Part shown: piece after piece, positions 1 through 8,753 of the stretch
Position numbering within the stretch: position 1 is the stretch's first letter
Layout of the letters: each line of letters opens with the position of its first letter
NCBI GenBank assembly: GCA_003158585.1
Contig: PMKE01000064.1
Coordinates: 1 to 33,323, forward strand
DNA: 33,323 nucleotides
Origin: Alphaproteobacteria bacterium
Lineage (GTDB): Bacteria; Pseudomonadota; Alphaproteobacteria; Micropepsales; Micropepsaceae
Reading direction: 5' to 3'
The notes under the pieces: model-generated
What the model was told of the DNA's origin: nothing
Database searches by the model: none
What the model saw: only the letters and a program-made list of their open reading frames with translations
Made by a program: the position numbers and the translations under genes

Positions 1-14
1 CGCTACGCTCGGCA

Positions 15-36
15 CCTCCCCCGTAAACGGGGGAGG
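15..36. repeat. Palindromic GC-rich hairpin repeat downstream of the helicase gene
   Basis: A perfect 9-bp inverted repeat (CCTCCCCCG at 15-23, CGGGGGAGG at 28-36) encloses a TAAA loop. It lies 34 bases beyond the stop codon of the minus-strand helicase gene. It resembles the short palindromic repeats scattered between genes in many alphaproteobacteria. It could act as a transcript end, but no T-run follows on the minus strand. The element is probably cut by the window edge. Confidence 0.6.
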
Positions 37-70
37 AAAGGAGCCGAGTATAGTTCCCGGCATCCCCCCG

Positions 71-2803
71 TCACGCGCCTTCCCCAAGAAACCCACGGAT
101 TTCGCGCACCGCTTCGGCAAGGCCGCAACGCAGGACAGGCGTTTCGGGCGGGAATGCAGTCAACAACCGCGATGGCGTCTGCGATTGCAGGATCACGAAG
201 CAGCCCTTGTCCGTGGAGCCGCGGATCAACCGCCCGAAGGCCTGCTTGAGGCGGAGCCGGGTGAGCAGGTCGTCATAGCCTTTGCCGAAACGGGTGCGGC
301 GGGCCTTGTGCAGGATGGTCGGCTTGGGCCAGGGCACCTTGTCGAACACCACGAGGCGGAGCGAACGGCCGGGCACATCCACGCCGTCTCGAAGAGCATC
401 TGTGCCGAGCAGGCACGAATTCTCTTCGCTGCGGAAAAGATCGACCAGCGCACCGGTGTCGAGGCGGTCCACATGCTGGGCATAGAGCGTAAGCCCGGCC
501 TCCGCGAGCGGCTCCGCAATCTTGCTCTGCACAGCGCGCAGCGAACGCACGGCGGTGAACAGTCCGAGCGCCCCGCCGCCCGCCGCCAGGAAAAGTTCGC
601 GATAAGCGGCGGCAAGCTGGTCCGCATCGCGCCGCTCCACGTCCCCGACGATGAAGACGCGCGACTGGCGCGCATAGGAGAAGGGCGAGCCGAAGCTGGC
701 GCGCCTGGGCGGCTCGGGCAGGTGATGGGCCCCGGTACGCACTTCCGCGCTCTGCCAGTCGCCTTCCGTGTCGCCGGCGTCGCGCAGCGTGGCCGAGGTG
801 ACGAGCGCGCCGTGCGCGTGCGCCAGCACTTCGTTCGCCAGCGGGATGGTGGGATCGATCCAGCGCCGCTCCAGGCCGACATCGGCATCGCGGCCGTCCT
901 CGCGGGCGATCTCGAACCAGTCGACGAATTCGTCACTCACTTCGCCGGTATGAAGCGCCTCCAGCATGGACATCCAGGCGGGCAGGATGATGCGACCGCG
1001 CCATTCGAGACCGCGAGCCGCCGCGTCGATGCGGGCGCGCTGATAGGGTTCCAACTCGGCCGCTTTCTCGTTCATCTCCGCGCGCAGCGACTTCGCCAGC
1101 CTGAGGAGCGGCACCGCCAGCCGCTTCAGGGCAAGGCCGAGATGGCGCGCCGCCTCGATGGTTTCATCGCCGAGGGGATGCGGCTCCGCTTCCAGAGAAT
1201 AGTAGGGGTCGCGGTCCTCGGTGCGGGCGCGCACATGCTGGTAGGCCGCCGCGAGGAAGACTTCGCCGGGGCCGTGCGGATTTGCGAGTCTCACCATCCA
1301 GCCTTCGCCCGCCAGCGCGCCCGCCGCAGCGACCGCTTCGTCCAGCGCTTCGCGTGCGGGCTCGTTGTCTTCCACCAAATCCTTCAGCCGGTCTGCAAGG
1401 CCGCGCGAGCGGCTGCGCGCCCGGCTTTCCGGTCCGCGCACCCAGCGGCGCAGATCGGCCATCTCCGTACCCGACACCGCCGCGGCGAAGCCGGAATCCG
1501 CCGCATCGAACAGATGATGGCCCTCGTCGAAGACATAGCGCACGCGGCGTTCGCCGGGTGCGTCAGTGGTTTCGTCGACGGAGAGCCAGTCCTGTGCCGC
1601 ATTGGCGATGACGAGGGCATGGTTCGCCACCACGATGGGCGCGATGCGCGCGCGGCGCACGATGCGCTCGATGAAGCAGACACGGTAATGCGGGCAACTG
1701 GCATAGATGCACTCGCCGCGACGGTCGGTGATCTCGCGCAGCGGCATGAAGGATTGCAGGAAGGCCGGGAACCCTGCGCCCGAAACGTCGCCGTCGGAGG
1801 TGCGGGAAATCCAGCGCGCGATCAGCGCCAGCACCACCGTGCGCTGGCCCGGCGCCAGGGCCGTGCGTTTGGCCGCTTCCTCGAAGTTCAACAGGCAGAG
1901 ATAATTCTCGCGACCCTTGCGGACCACCGCCTTGTCCTCGCGTTCGGCGGGATCGGGATAGAGGCGGGCGATCTCCTGCACGATCTGGCGCTGGAGGTTG
2001 CGGGTATAGGTCGAAATCCAAAGCCCCGGCCCGTTCTTCTCCGCCCACAGGCTGGCGGGCGCGAGATATCCCAGCGTCTTGCCGATGCCGGTGCCCGCTT
2101 CCACCAGCGCGATCTTGGGCGCGCCGGCGCGCTCGCGCGGCTCGAAGGCATAGCTCGCCGCATCGGCATAGGCGCGCTGCTCGGGGCGCTCCTCGCCCGC
2201 GATCCCGACCAGACTGCGCAAGCGGGCGCGCGCTTCCTCCAGCGGTACGGGATGCGACGAGGGCTTGCCCGGCGCGGGTGCGTCCTCCCATTCGGGCAGC
2301 TTGCGCCAGACCTCGAAACCCGCCAGCGGCGCGTGCCGGAGGGCCGCCGCCCCGATGCATTCTTCGATGAGCGGCGCCCAGCGCCAACCGGCCTTGGTCA
2401 GCGACTGGACCAGCGGACGCAGCGCAGCCTTCGCGTCTTCGGGGCTTTCGGAGAGTTCTTCGAGCAGTTTTGCCGCCGCCTCGTGCAGCGCGGCGGCGGC
2501 CTCCGTGACGTCGAGGCCGAGGGCGCGCGCGATGCCGAGCGCGCTCGGCACGCAAGGTACGCAGGGCCTCACGAAGACGAACAGCTCCAGCACGTCGAAC
2601 GGCAGCTTGGCGGCGTCCGTCCGCAGACGGCCCGCCACAAAAGCCGTATTCGCCACCAGCACCTCGCCGGAGCGGAACAGCCGCCGCGCTTCGCCAAGAT
2701 CGACGCGCCGCACGCCGGCGCCGTCGCAGATCGCCGCGCCGTTTCCCGTGGGAACCAGGGCAGGGAGGGATTGCAGGAGCGTGCTGATTCTATCGCCGGA
2801 CAT
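71..2803 (-). CDS. DinG-family ATP-dependent DNA helicase (XPD-like, Fe-S)
   Basis: Superfamily 2 helicase of the DinG/XPD group, 910 residues, which unwinds DNA with a 5'-3' polarity in characterised family members and acts in repair. Visible motifs in order: Walker A EAGTGIGKT (235-243), a cysteine set fitting a 4Fe-4S domain (C303, C365, C370, C376), a DEAH-type box DEGHH (426-430), motif III-like TSATLRD (669-675), GVDVPG (807-812) and motif VI QAFGRLIRG (854-862). About 200 residues precede Walker A, much more than in E. coli DinG (716 aa in total). I do not recognise a nuclease motif in this extension. The start is the first ATG of the frame. No operon partner is visible; the downstream side ends at a palindromic repeat. 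The helicase call is secure, the exact substrate is not. Confidence 0.93.
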   Translation of the reverse strand: MSGDRISTLLQSLPALVPTGNGAAICDGAGVRRVDLGEARRLFRSGEVLVANTAFVAGRLRTDAAKLPFDVLELFVFVRPCVPCVPSALGIARALGLDVTEAAAALHEAAAKLLEELSESPEDAKAALRPLVQSLTKAGWRWAPLIEECIGAAALRHAPLAGFEVWRKLPEWEDAPAPGKPSSHPVPLEEARARLRSLVGIAGEERPEQRAYADAASYAFEPRERAGAPKIALVEAGTGIGKTLGYLAPASLWAEKNGPGLWISTYTRNLQRQIVQEIARLYPDPAEREDKAVVRKGRENYLCLLNFEEAAKRTALAPGQRTVVLALIARWISRTSDGDVSGAGFPAFLQSFMPLREITDRRGECIYASCPHYRVCFIERIVRRARIAPIVVANHALVIANAAQDWLSVDETTDAPGERRVRYVFDEGHHLFDAADSGFAAAVSGTEMADLRRWVRGPESRARSRSRGLADRLKDLVEDNEPAREALDEAVAAAGALAGEGWMVRLANPHGPGEVFLAAAYQHVRARTEDRDPYYSLEAEPHPLGDETIEAARHLGLALKRLAVPLLRLAKSLRAEMNEKAAELEPYQRARIDAAARGLEWRGRIILPAWMSMLEALHTGEVSDEFVDWFEIAREDGRDADVGLERRWIDPTIPLANEVLAHAHGALVTSATLRDAGDTEGDWQSAEVRTGAHHLPEPPRRASFGSPFSYARQSRVFIVGDVERRDADQLAAAYRELFLAAGGGALGLFTAVRSLRAVQSKIAEPLAEAGLTLYAQHVDRLDTGALVDLFRSEENSCLLGTDALRDGVDVPGRSLRLVVFDKVPWPKPTILHKARRTRFGKGYDDLLTRLRLKQAFGRLIRGSTDKGCFVILQSQTPSRLLTAFPPETPVLRCGLAEAVREIRGFLGEGA

Positions 2804-2885
2804 CGCCGGTCATCATGCGCGGAATTCTTCCGTCACACCATCCAACCCGGATGAAGACTCTCGACGACCATCTGTGGACTTTGCG

Positions 2886-5012
2886 CTACGCCGCCAATTC
2901 CGGATAGAGGTCGACCAGCGCTTTGCGCGCGCGTTCGTATTGCAGGACGATCTTCTGCGCATCGCCGTGCAAAGTATCGCCGTCGGCGCCTTCACGGGCG
3001 GCGGTGGCGAAAGCGCGCGCCGCCGCAGTCACAGCCGACAGCCCCAGTCCGCTGGCGCTGCCGGCGATGTCCTGGGCGAGCCGCGTTGCCTGCGGCCAGT
3101 TGGCATCGCCGCTGGCGGCTCCGAGCGAGGCGCAGAGCTGCTCGGCGCTCTCGATGTAGGATTTCAGAATCTCGATCAGGGTTTTCGCACCCACGGACTT
3201 TTCAAGCGCAGCAAACGCTTCCGCATCGACGGCCGCGGACGCTTCCTCGCCCGGCATGGCCGCGGCTTTCGTCTTGCGGGAAACGCAGATGTCCGCCAGC
3301 ACCTCGTAAAGCCGGCGCGGCTCGGCGGGCCAGCGCAGCACGGCGTGAGCGCAGACCGGGGCACGCTCGCCATTCATAAGCAACGCAAGGATGGGCGCCC
3401 TGACCCCCGCCGACGCGGCGATCGTATCGGCTTCTTCGCCGGAAACCAGGATGACATCGACTTCTTCGCGCCGCGCCAGGGTAATGGCTTCACCGAGGGT
3501 CTGCGCCACGAACAGCCGATTTCCGAAGGGCTCCAGCGCATGAGCCAGCCACGCTTGAATAGCGGGATTTTCCGCGCGAACCAGCAAATCGAGATCGGAG
3601 GGGGCGGGAACGGTATCGCTGTCGGCGCCGCCATGAGCGCTCTGCACCCGCTTTGCCGGAAGGTCGAACCAGAAAGTGGCGCCCTGGCCGGGTTCGCTGT
3701 CGAATCCGGTTTCGCCGCCGGCTGACTCGACGATGTGCTTGACCACGGCCAAGCCGAGTCCCACGCCCCGGTCGTGGCGCGAATAGGATGTGTCGCCGGG
3801 CGAGAACGGCTTGAACAGCTTCGAGATCGCCTCGGTGGGCACGCCCAAACCGGAGTCGAGCACGGCAAAGCGCACGAATTCCTGATCGTGGCGGCGAAGC
3901 GTCTCGACGCGAATTTCGACGCTGCCGCTTTCGGTGAATTTGACAGCGTTGTCGACCAGTTTCAGAAGCGCCTGACGGACCCGCCGAGGATCGGCCGCGA
4001 CATGCGGCAAGTCGAAGTCCGCCGTGGCGGTCATGCGCAGCCCCTTTTCGAAAGCGCGGGGCTGTAGTGAATGCGCGACGGCCCGAGCCGCCTGCACGGG
4101 ATCGCAATCCAAATCGATCGGGCACCGGTCGCCGTCTTGCGTCAAAGCGATGACGTCGTCGAGCAGCGTCTGCAGCCCGGTGCCCGCCTCCAGCATGATT
4201 TTCACCTGGTCGCTGTGCGGGCGGCCGAGATCGGCGCTCCTGAGGAGTTGCGCCATACCCAGGAGCGCGTGCACCGGGGTGCGCAACTCGTGACTGATAT
4301 TGGCGATGAAGGCCGACTTGGCATTGGCGCTGGCCTCGGCGGCGTCGCGTGCTTTCTCGACCTGCAGCTTTTCTTCCGACAGCTTGCGTACCAGACCGGC
4401 GTTGTCGAACTTGCGGCGGATACTCTCGTCGAGCAGGCGGGCCAAGCTGTTGCAGTAGCTCACGAGCGCAGCACCGAAGCAAAAGACCAGTATCGCCGTC
4501 ATATAGTGATAGGGCGTGCCCTGGATCAGCAACATGACGATCAGCGGGCTGAGAGAGAAGCAGACATGCGCGAGAAAGGCCGGCCGATGCGCGCAGCGGG
4601 CGATAAATTCCGTTGCTGCCATGCCCATGAAAGCCAGACAAAGATAGGACTGAACGACGAACGAGCCCGGCACCAGCCAGAAGAAAATGCCGACGCCCCA
4701 GGTGGCGCCCGCGACGGCCGATATGAAGGTGTAGCGGTTCGCCCACAAGTGCGGGTCGGCGTCCGGCGAACGATGCTTGTAGGCAGTGGTCAGCCGCTCG
4801 GCCGCGATGGCGACGACGATTTGCAGAACCAGCGGAAGGAACGGGAGAATGCCGAAATGTCCGCCGCTGAAAAGTTTGGCCAACACACACAGCACGGCGA
4901 AGGGCAGAGAGAGATAGTGGCGGCCTAGGGCGTATAGAATATCGATGCGGCCTGCAAAGATGCTGCGGTCGCTGTCTCTCTCATGGATTGGCTCAATGGA
5001 CATTGACGACAT
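2886..5012 (-). CDS. Membrane hybrid histidine kinase with degenerate receiver and Hpt domains
   Basis: Sensor kinase of 708 residues. Residues about 30-190 hold five or six hydrophobic membrane segments with no obvious periplasmic sensor domain. A short coiled stretch (about 205-230) leads to a HisKA domain with the phospho-accepting His in HELRTP (H241). The HATPase has its N box (DNAVKF, N355), G1 (DSGLG, 386-390) and G2 (GVGLGLA, 416-422). A receiver-like segment (about 473-577) lacks a recognisable phospho-acceptor Asp: the expected site reads VILVSGEE. The C-terminal helical segment (about 595-700) looks like an Hpt domain whose usual His is Gln (AQDIAGSAS, Q647). The kinase core is intact, so it probably signals to a separate regulator, but none is adjacent. 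It is divergent from lysS with 52 bases between starts. Met4 is an alternative start. Confidence 0.9.
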   Translation of the reverse strand: MSSMSIEPIHERDSDRSIFAGRIDILYALGRHYLSLPFAVLCVLAKLFSGGHFGILPFLPLVLQIVVAIAAERLTTAYKHRSPDADPHLWANRYTFISAVAGATWGVGIFFWLVPGSFVVQSYLCLAFMGMAATEFIARCAHRPAFLAHVCFSLSPLIVMLLIQGTPYHYMTAILVFCFGAALVSYCNSLARLLDESIRRKFDNAGLVRKLSEEKLQVEKARDAAEASANAKSAFIANISHELRTPVHALLGMAQLLRSADLGRPHSDQVKIMLEAGTGLQTLLDDVIALTQDGDRCPIDLDCDPVQAARAVAHSLQPRAFEKGLRMTATADFDLPHVAADPRRVRQALLKLVDNAVKFTESGSVEIRVETLRRHDQEFVRFAVLDSGLGVPTEAISKLFKPFSPGDTSYSRHDRGVGLGLAVVKHIVESAGGETGFDSEPGQGATFWFDLPAKRVQSAHGGADSDTVPAPSDLDLLVRAENPAIQAWLAHALEPFGNRLFVAQTLGEAITLARREEVDVILVSGEEADTIAASAGVRAPILALLMNGERAPVCAHAVLRWPAEPRRLYEVLADICVSRKTKAAAMPGEEASAAVDAEAFAALEKSVGAKTLIEILKSYIESAEQLCASLGAASGDANWPQATRLAQDIAGSASGLGLSAVTAAARAFATAAREGADGDTLHGDAQKIVLQYERARKALVDLYPELAA

Positions 5013-5064
5013 ACCTAATCAAAGCCTAGCTTTCCGGCCATATCCAAAGGCTTAAGGTTTTCCG

Positions 5065-6648
5065 ATGCATTTGAATGATTTTGCGCTTGCGGCGCATGCT
5101 TGGCCTTTCGAGGAGGCGCGCAAGCTCTTAAAGCGGGTCGAAAAGCGTGGGGGAAGCCGCGAAGTTATCTTCGAGACTGGCTACGGCCCGTCGGGCTTGC
5201 CGCATATCGGCACCTTCGGCGAGGTGGCGCGCACCACCTGGGTGCGCCGGGCATTTACCCTGATGTCGAAGGCGCCGACGCGGCTTCTCGCCTTCTCCGA
5301 CGACATGGACGGACTGCGCAAGGTGCCGGACAACGTGCCGAACCAGGAGATGCTGCGCGAACACCTGGGCAAGTCGCTGACCTCGATCCCCGATCCCTTC
5401 GGCACGCATACGAGCTTCGGCGCCCACAACAACGCGCGGCTCAAGGCGTTCCTCGACCGCTTCGGCTTCGAATACGAGTTCTTGAGTTCCACCGAATGCT
5501 ACAAGAGCGGGCGTTTCGACAAGGCGCTGCTCACCGTGCTGGCGCATTATGAAAAGGTGCGCGACGTCGTGCTGCCGACGCTGGGGCCGGAACGCAAAGC
5601 GACCTATTCGCCCTTCCTGCCGGTGTCGCAGAAGACCGGTGTGGTGCTTCAGGTGCCGGTCCTCGAATGGAATACGGAGCGCGGCACCATCGTCTACGAA
5701 GAGGACGGCAAGAAAGAGGAGTGCCTCGTCACCGGCGGCCGCGTCAAGCTGCAATGGAAGGCGGACTGGGCGATGCGCTGGCTGGCGCTGGGCGTCGATT
5801 ACGAAATGGCCGGCAAGGATTTGATCAGCTCCGTCGAGCTGTCGTCGAAGATCGTGCGCGCCATCGGCGGCACCCCGCCGGAAGGCTTCAACTACGAACT
5901 GTTCCTCGACGAGCAGGGTCAGAAAATCTCCAAGTCGAAGGGCAACGGTTTGTCGGTGGACGAGTGGCTGACCTACGGCACCGAGGAGAGTCTGGCGCTC
6001 TTCATGTTCCAGAAGCCGCGCGTCGCCAAGAAGATGTATTTCGACATCATTCCCCGGGCGGTGGACGACTACATCGCTTTCCTGGAGCTATACCGCACCA
6101 AGGAGACGGCCCCCGAGCAGCGGCTGGAGAATCCCGTCTGGCACATCCACGGCGGCAAACCGCCCGAGGAAGCCTATCCCGTCAGTTTCGCGCTGCTGCT
6201 CAATCTCGTCAGCGCCTCGAACGCCCACAATCGCGAGGTGCTGTGGGGCTTCATCCGGTCCTATGCGCCGGACGCATCGCCCGAAGCCAATCCGGGCTTG
6301 GACAAACTCGTGGGATACGCGATCAAGTACTATGACGATTTCGTCAAGCCCACGAAGAAGTACCGTGCGCCGAGCGACAAGGAACGCGCCGCGCTGGCCG
6401 AGCTGGCGGAAAAATTACGCGGCTTCGCGACGGAACGCGACGCCGAGAAAGTTCAATTCGAGATATACGAGATAGGGAAACGCCACCAATTCGAACCCTT
6501 ACGCGACTGGTTCAAGGCGATCTACGAGGTGCTGTTCGGCCAAAGCCAGGGACCGCGCTTCGGCTCGTTCGCCGTGTTGTTCGGCTGCAGCGAGACCGCC
6601 GCGCTGATCGACCGCGCCCTCAAAGGGGAGTTCGTATCGGCGGAATGA
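5065..6648 (+). CDS. lysS: Lysyl-tRNA synthetase, class I
   Basis: Charges tRNA-Lys with lysine in the cytoplasm. The protein has 527 residues and the class I signatures: the HIGH-like motif HIGT (47-50) within [13 protein letters not shown], and the KMSKS-like motif KISKSKGN (287-294). This is the archaeal-type LysRS1, which many alphaproteobacteria use in place of the class II enzyme, so its presence supports the taxonomic call rather than a recent transfer. An AAGG ribosome site lies about 7 bases before the ATG. The stop codon overlaps the start of the following TPR gene (ATGA), so the two are translationally coupled. No second lysyl-tRNA synthetase is present in the window. Confidence 0.96.
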   Translation: MHLNDFALAAHAWPFEEARKLLKRVEKRGGSREVIFETGYGPSGLPHIGTFGEVARTTWVRRAFTLMSKAPTRLLAFSDDMDGLRKVPDNVPNQEMLREHLGKSLTSIPDPFGTHTSFGAHNNARLKAFLDRFGFEYEFLSSTECYKSGRFDKALLTVLAHYEKVRDVVLPTLGPERKATYSPFLPVSQKTGVVLQVPVLEWNTERGTIVYEEDGKKEECLVTGGRVKLQWKADWAMRWLALGVDYEMAGKDLISSVELSSKIVRAIGGTPPEGFNYELFLDEQGQKISKSKGNGLSVDEWLTYGTEESLALFMFQKPRVAKKMYFDIIPRAVDDYIAFLELYRTKETAPEQRLENPVWHIHGGKPPEEAYPVSFALLLNLVSASNAHNREVLWGFIRSYAPDASPEANPGLDKLVGYAIKYYDDFVKPTKKYRAPSDKERAALAELAEKLRGFATERDAEKVQFEIYEIGKRHQFEPLRDWFKAIYEVLFGQSQGPRFGSFAVLFGCSETAALIDRALKGEFVSAE

Positions 6649-7412
6649 AGCGCCTCTGTGCCCTCGTGCTGTTGCTTGCGGGCATGTCTCCCGCGCTGGC
6701 CGAGGCCACGCCGGATTTCCAGCTATACGCCGGCGGCAAGTACGACGCCGCCATCCGCACCGGCCTGGCACGCAACGATGCGCGGGGGTTTGCCGATGCC
6801 GCGCGCGCGGCGCTGGCCGACGAGACCACGCGCGAGGAGCGTTGTCTTCCCTGTCTCAAGCGCGCCGAGGATTACGCGCGCCGCGCCATCGCGGCCGGCC
6901 CCGCGATGCCGGACGGCCATGTCTATCTCGCCATCGCGCTGGGACTCGAAAGCCGCATCGAGGGCACCGACGAGGCGCGACGCAAAGGCTATCCCGGCGA
7001 AGCCAAGCGCACGCTCGACGCCGCGCTGGCGGCCGCCCCGAACAATTCCTGGACGCTGGCCGCGCTGGGCGGCTGGAACATCGAAGTGGTGCGCGGCGGG
7101 GGAAAGGTGCTGGGCTATCTTCTCTTCGGCGCGACGCTCGACAAGGGCCGCAAGCTTTACGCGGCGGCGTTCGAAGCGGCGCCGGACAACATCGCGCTCC
7201 GCTACCAATACGCCCTTACGCTGTCGGGCTACGACGCGGAGCGCTTCCGCGGCGAAATCGAAACCTCGTTCCTGAACGTGGTGAAGGGCAAAGCCGGCAC
7301 CGCCTACGACCGCCTGCTGCAAAAACGCGCCGGGGAGCTGCTGGAACTGCTCAAGAAAGGCGACGCCGACGCCTTCGCCGCGCTGGCCAGGAAGTACGAA
7401 GGGTATCCTTGA
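6645..7412 (+). CDS. Secreted TPR-like protein of unknown function
   Basis: Protein of 255 residues with a Sec-type signal peptide ([19 protein letters not shown], likely cut near residue 19). The mature part is helical and rich in alanine, with TPR-like helix pairs (for example around 105-150 and 160-185), and has one CxxC (C67, C70) that could form a disulphide in the periplasm. Its ATG overlaps the lysS TGA, so translation of the two is probably coupled, although nothing in the protein suggests a tRNA-related task. A dispersed repeat begins 7 bases after its stop codon. I do not recognise a specific family. Confidence 0.8.
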   Translation: MKRLCALVLLLAGMSPALAEATPDFQLYAGGKYDAAIRTGLARNDARGFADAARAALADETTREERCLPCLKRAEDYARRAIAAGPAMPDGHVYLAIALGLESRIEGTDEARRKGYPGEAKRTLDAALAAAPNNSWTLAALGGWNIEVVRGGGKVLGYLLFGATLDKGRKLYAAAFEAAPDNIALRYQYALTLSGYDAERFRGEIETSFLNVVKGKAGTAYDRLLQKRAGELLELLKKGDADAFAALARKYEGYP

Positions 7413-7419
7413 ACTCCTG

Positions 7420-7558
7420 TGTCATCACGGGCGCGCAGCGAAGCGGAGTGACCCGGGACCCACTTCGAAGCAATCGCCCGTTTTGCAGTAGTTCCCGGCT
7501 CTGCGCGATCGCGTCCGTTCGCTGTCGCTCCCGGACCGATCGCTTGGCCGGGGTGACA
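7420..7558. repeat. Dispersed palindromic intergenic repeat, copy 1
   Basis: About 139 bases bounded by imperfect inverted ends (TGTCATCACGG at 7420, CCGGGGTGACA ending at 7558; 9 of 11 positions pair). It contains a core (GCGCGCAGCGAAGCGGAG, then TGACCCGGGACCCAC) that recurs almost identically in copy 2 at 29113-29227. It fills the gap between two convergent genes. It is non-coding and resembles REP/MITE-like elements of alphaproteobacteria. The inner arms of this copy are more decayed than those of copy 2. Confidence 0.75.
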
Positions 7559-7564
7559 ACGATG

Positions 7565-8200
7565 TTACTGGCTCGCCCAGATGATGCGGTGGATGAAGGC
7601 GACTTCGGAAAGCGCGAAGGAGCGGTCTTCGTAGGCCGGATTCAGCGATTTCAAGTCCACGCGCTGGGCGGTGAGCCGCGCCAGCTGCTTGGCCATCACT
7701 TCGCCTGCCAGCGTCTTCACCACCACGCGGTCGCCGCGGCGCGCATTCGCCGCCGGCGAGACGACGATGCGGTCGCCGTCGCGATAGACCGGCAGCATGG
7801 AATCGCCGGTCACCTCCAGCGCATAGGCGTGTTCGTCGCCGAGCTCGGGGAAGGGGATTTCGTCCCAGCCGCTGCCGGCGGGATATCCCGCATCGTCGAA
7901 GAAACCTCGGCTGCCCGCCTGCGCCATGCCGACCAGCGGCACGAGTCTGATGGGCGGACGAGGGCCCCCGTCGCGGCTGACCAGGGAGACGAACTCCTCA
8001 AGGCTGGCGCCCGTCGCCGCGAGAATTTTCGAGATGCTCTCGGTGGAGGGCCAGCGCAGTTTTCCGGTCGGCGCGCCGCGCTTCGACTTGTTGAAGGTGG
8101 TGGGGTCGAGGCCCGCTTGTTTCGCCAGCCCGGAAGCGGACAGCTTGTTCTTGGCGGCGAGGGCGTCGATCGCGTTCCAAATCTGTTTGTGCGTCAGCAT
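7565..8200 (-). CDS. S24-family (LexA/CI-like) transcriptional regulator
   Basis: Repressor of 211 residues with an N-terminal helix-turn-helix (about residues 15-60, SASGLAKQAGLDPTTFNKSK) and a C-terminal S24 peptidase domain. The Ser-Lys dyad is visible: Ser134 in TGDSMLP and Lys171 in VMAKQL. A possible self-cleavage bond is Ala95-Gly96 in GMAQAGSRG, comparable with Ala-Gly in LexA. Such proteins lose repression after RecA-stimulated autocleavage, but many chromosomal relatives respond to other cues. It is not next to phage genes. A promoter with TATAAT inside a symmetric dyad lies 120-170 bases upstream, which suggests autoregulation. It is not LexA itself as far as I can see, because the HTH is of the CI/Cro type. 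Confidence 0.9.
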   Translation of the reverse strand: MLTHKQIWNAIDALAAKNKLSASGLAKQAGLDPTTFNKSKRGAPTGKLRWPSTESISKILAATGASLEEFVSLVSRDGGPRPPIRLVPLVGMAQAGSRGFFDDAGYPAGSGWDEIPFPELGDEHAYALEVTGDSMLPVYRDGDRIVVSPAANARRGDRVVVKTLAGEVMAKQLARLTAQRVDLKSLNPAYEDRSFALSEVAFIHRIIWASQ

Positions 8201-8276
8201 GCTTTCGATTCCGTTGGGCGGGTTGGCCTAAACGCAGCGTGCGCGTCTCCTCGATCGGATAAGCTCTGCATGGCGA

Positions 8277-8293
8277 GTCGGTCAGGGACCGAC
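8277..8293. promoter_or_regulatory. Short perfect dyad upstream of the S24 regulator
   Basis: GTCGGTC (8277-8283) and GACCGAC (8287-8293) form a perfect 7-bp inverted repeat around AGG. It lies about 80 bases before the S24 regulator start, within its probable 5' leader. It could be a second operator or a small RNA hairpin. Confidence 0.35.
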
Positions 8294-8320
8294 CCGGAAA
8301 ACTGAGAAGGTGGTCCGGTG

Positions 8321-8369
8321 GAGAGTAATTGTTCCTATTATACAAGTTCCAATAGGAATTACCACTCTC
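8321..8369 (-). promoter_or_regulatory. Dyad-symmetric operator overlapping a TATAAT promoter
   Basis: Two nested inverted repeats share one centre (8345): outer arms GAGAGT (8321-8326) / ACTCTC (8364-8369) and inner arms TTCCTATT (8332-8339) / AATAGGAA (8351-8358). On the minus strand a perfect -10 hexamer TATAAT (8342-8337) sits inside the dyad and points to the S24 regulator gene. No good -35 is visible, which would fit a promoter under regulator control. That the S24 protein binds here is an inference. Confidence 0.5.
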
Positions 8370-8395
8370 GGAGTGCTGCCGTCTAGGGGGCCGTC

Positions 8396-8461
8396 ATGAT
8401 GGATATTGCCGTCGCATTGATACGGCTTCTGCCGCCGGAACCGGCGCATCGCCTGACGTAG
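8396..8461 (+). pseudogene. pyrD: Remnant of the 5' end of a pyrD gene (21 codons)
   Basis: An ATG ATG GAT start followed by codons for MMDIAVALIRLLPPEPAHRLT, then a TAG stop. The same position of the complete pyrD (9923-9985) encodes MMDLAVALLRLLPPEPAHHTT. Seventeen of 21 residues agree, while many third codon positions differ, so this is a diverged homologue and not a recent copy. The remnant's PPEPAHRLT looks closer to the usual dihydroorotate dehydrogenase N-terminus than the intact gene does. I infer it is the stump of the original pyrD, interrupted when the segment to its right arrived. Confidence 0.75.
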
Positions 8462-8463
8462 AG

Positions 8464-8753
8464 CCGGCCGCCCGTTTTTTGAGCGTAATTGAACAGGACG
8501 AAGCGGTTTTCGGTGGAATTATGCGTCTGGACAAAGAACTGGAGCAAAATCGCGATTCGATGGGAATTGGTTTTGCGCCGGCGGGTATTTCGGGTACGGC
8601 TATGGCCGGGTTGTCCGGACGTTGTTTCCCACAATCGCTGCCGAGCAGAGGGGCGCGCCTAGACGCCGCAAGAGGCGTCGAACGATCGCTGTTGGATTTG
8701 GCATAAAAAGGAGCGAACGTTTTTTTCACAAGCACACTCGAATTGAGGCTCCA
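8464..8753. other. Non-coding stretch between the pyrD remnant and the solute-binding gene
   Basis: No convincing gene is visible here. A 75-codon open frame (8479-8706) has no recognisable domain or ribosome site. A run of six T at 8476-8481 follows a GC-rich stretch but no clean hairpin precedes it. Base composition shifts towards A+T from about 8700, where the next gene begins. Confidence 0.5.

Noticed and set aside
185..2854. Very long open frame (889 codons) on the strand opposite the DinG-like helicase
   Set aside because: GC-rich codon use leaves the antisense frame free of stops. Its translation is Arg/Gly/Ala-rich with no domain, while the minus-strand protein has all helicase motifs.
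5065..6648. Class I lysyl-tRNA synthetase as a recent archaeal acquisition
   Set aside because: This enzyme type is established in many alphaproteobacteria, and base composition matches the neighbours.
8396..8461. The 21-codon frame as a regulatory leader peptide of pyrD
   Set aside because: Its similarity to the PyrD N-terminus and its distance of 1.5 kb from the intact gene make a remnant more likely than an attenuator peptide.
8479..8706. 75-codon open frame between the pyrD remnant and the solute-binding gene
   Set aside because: No ribosome site, domain or plausible context; it overlaps the region just before the next gene.
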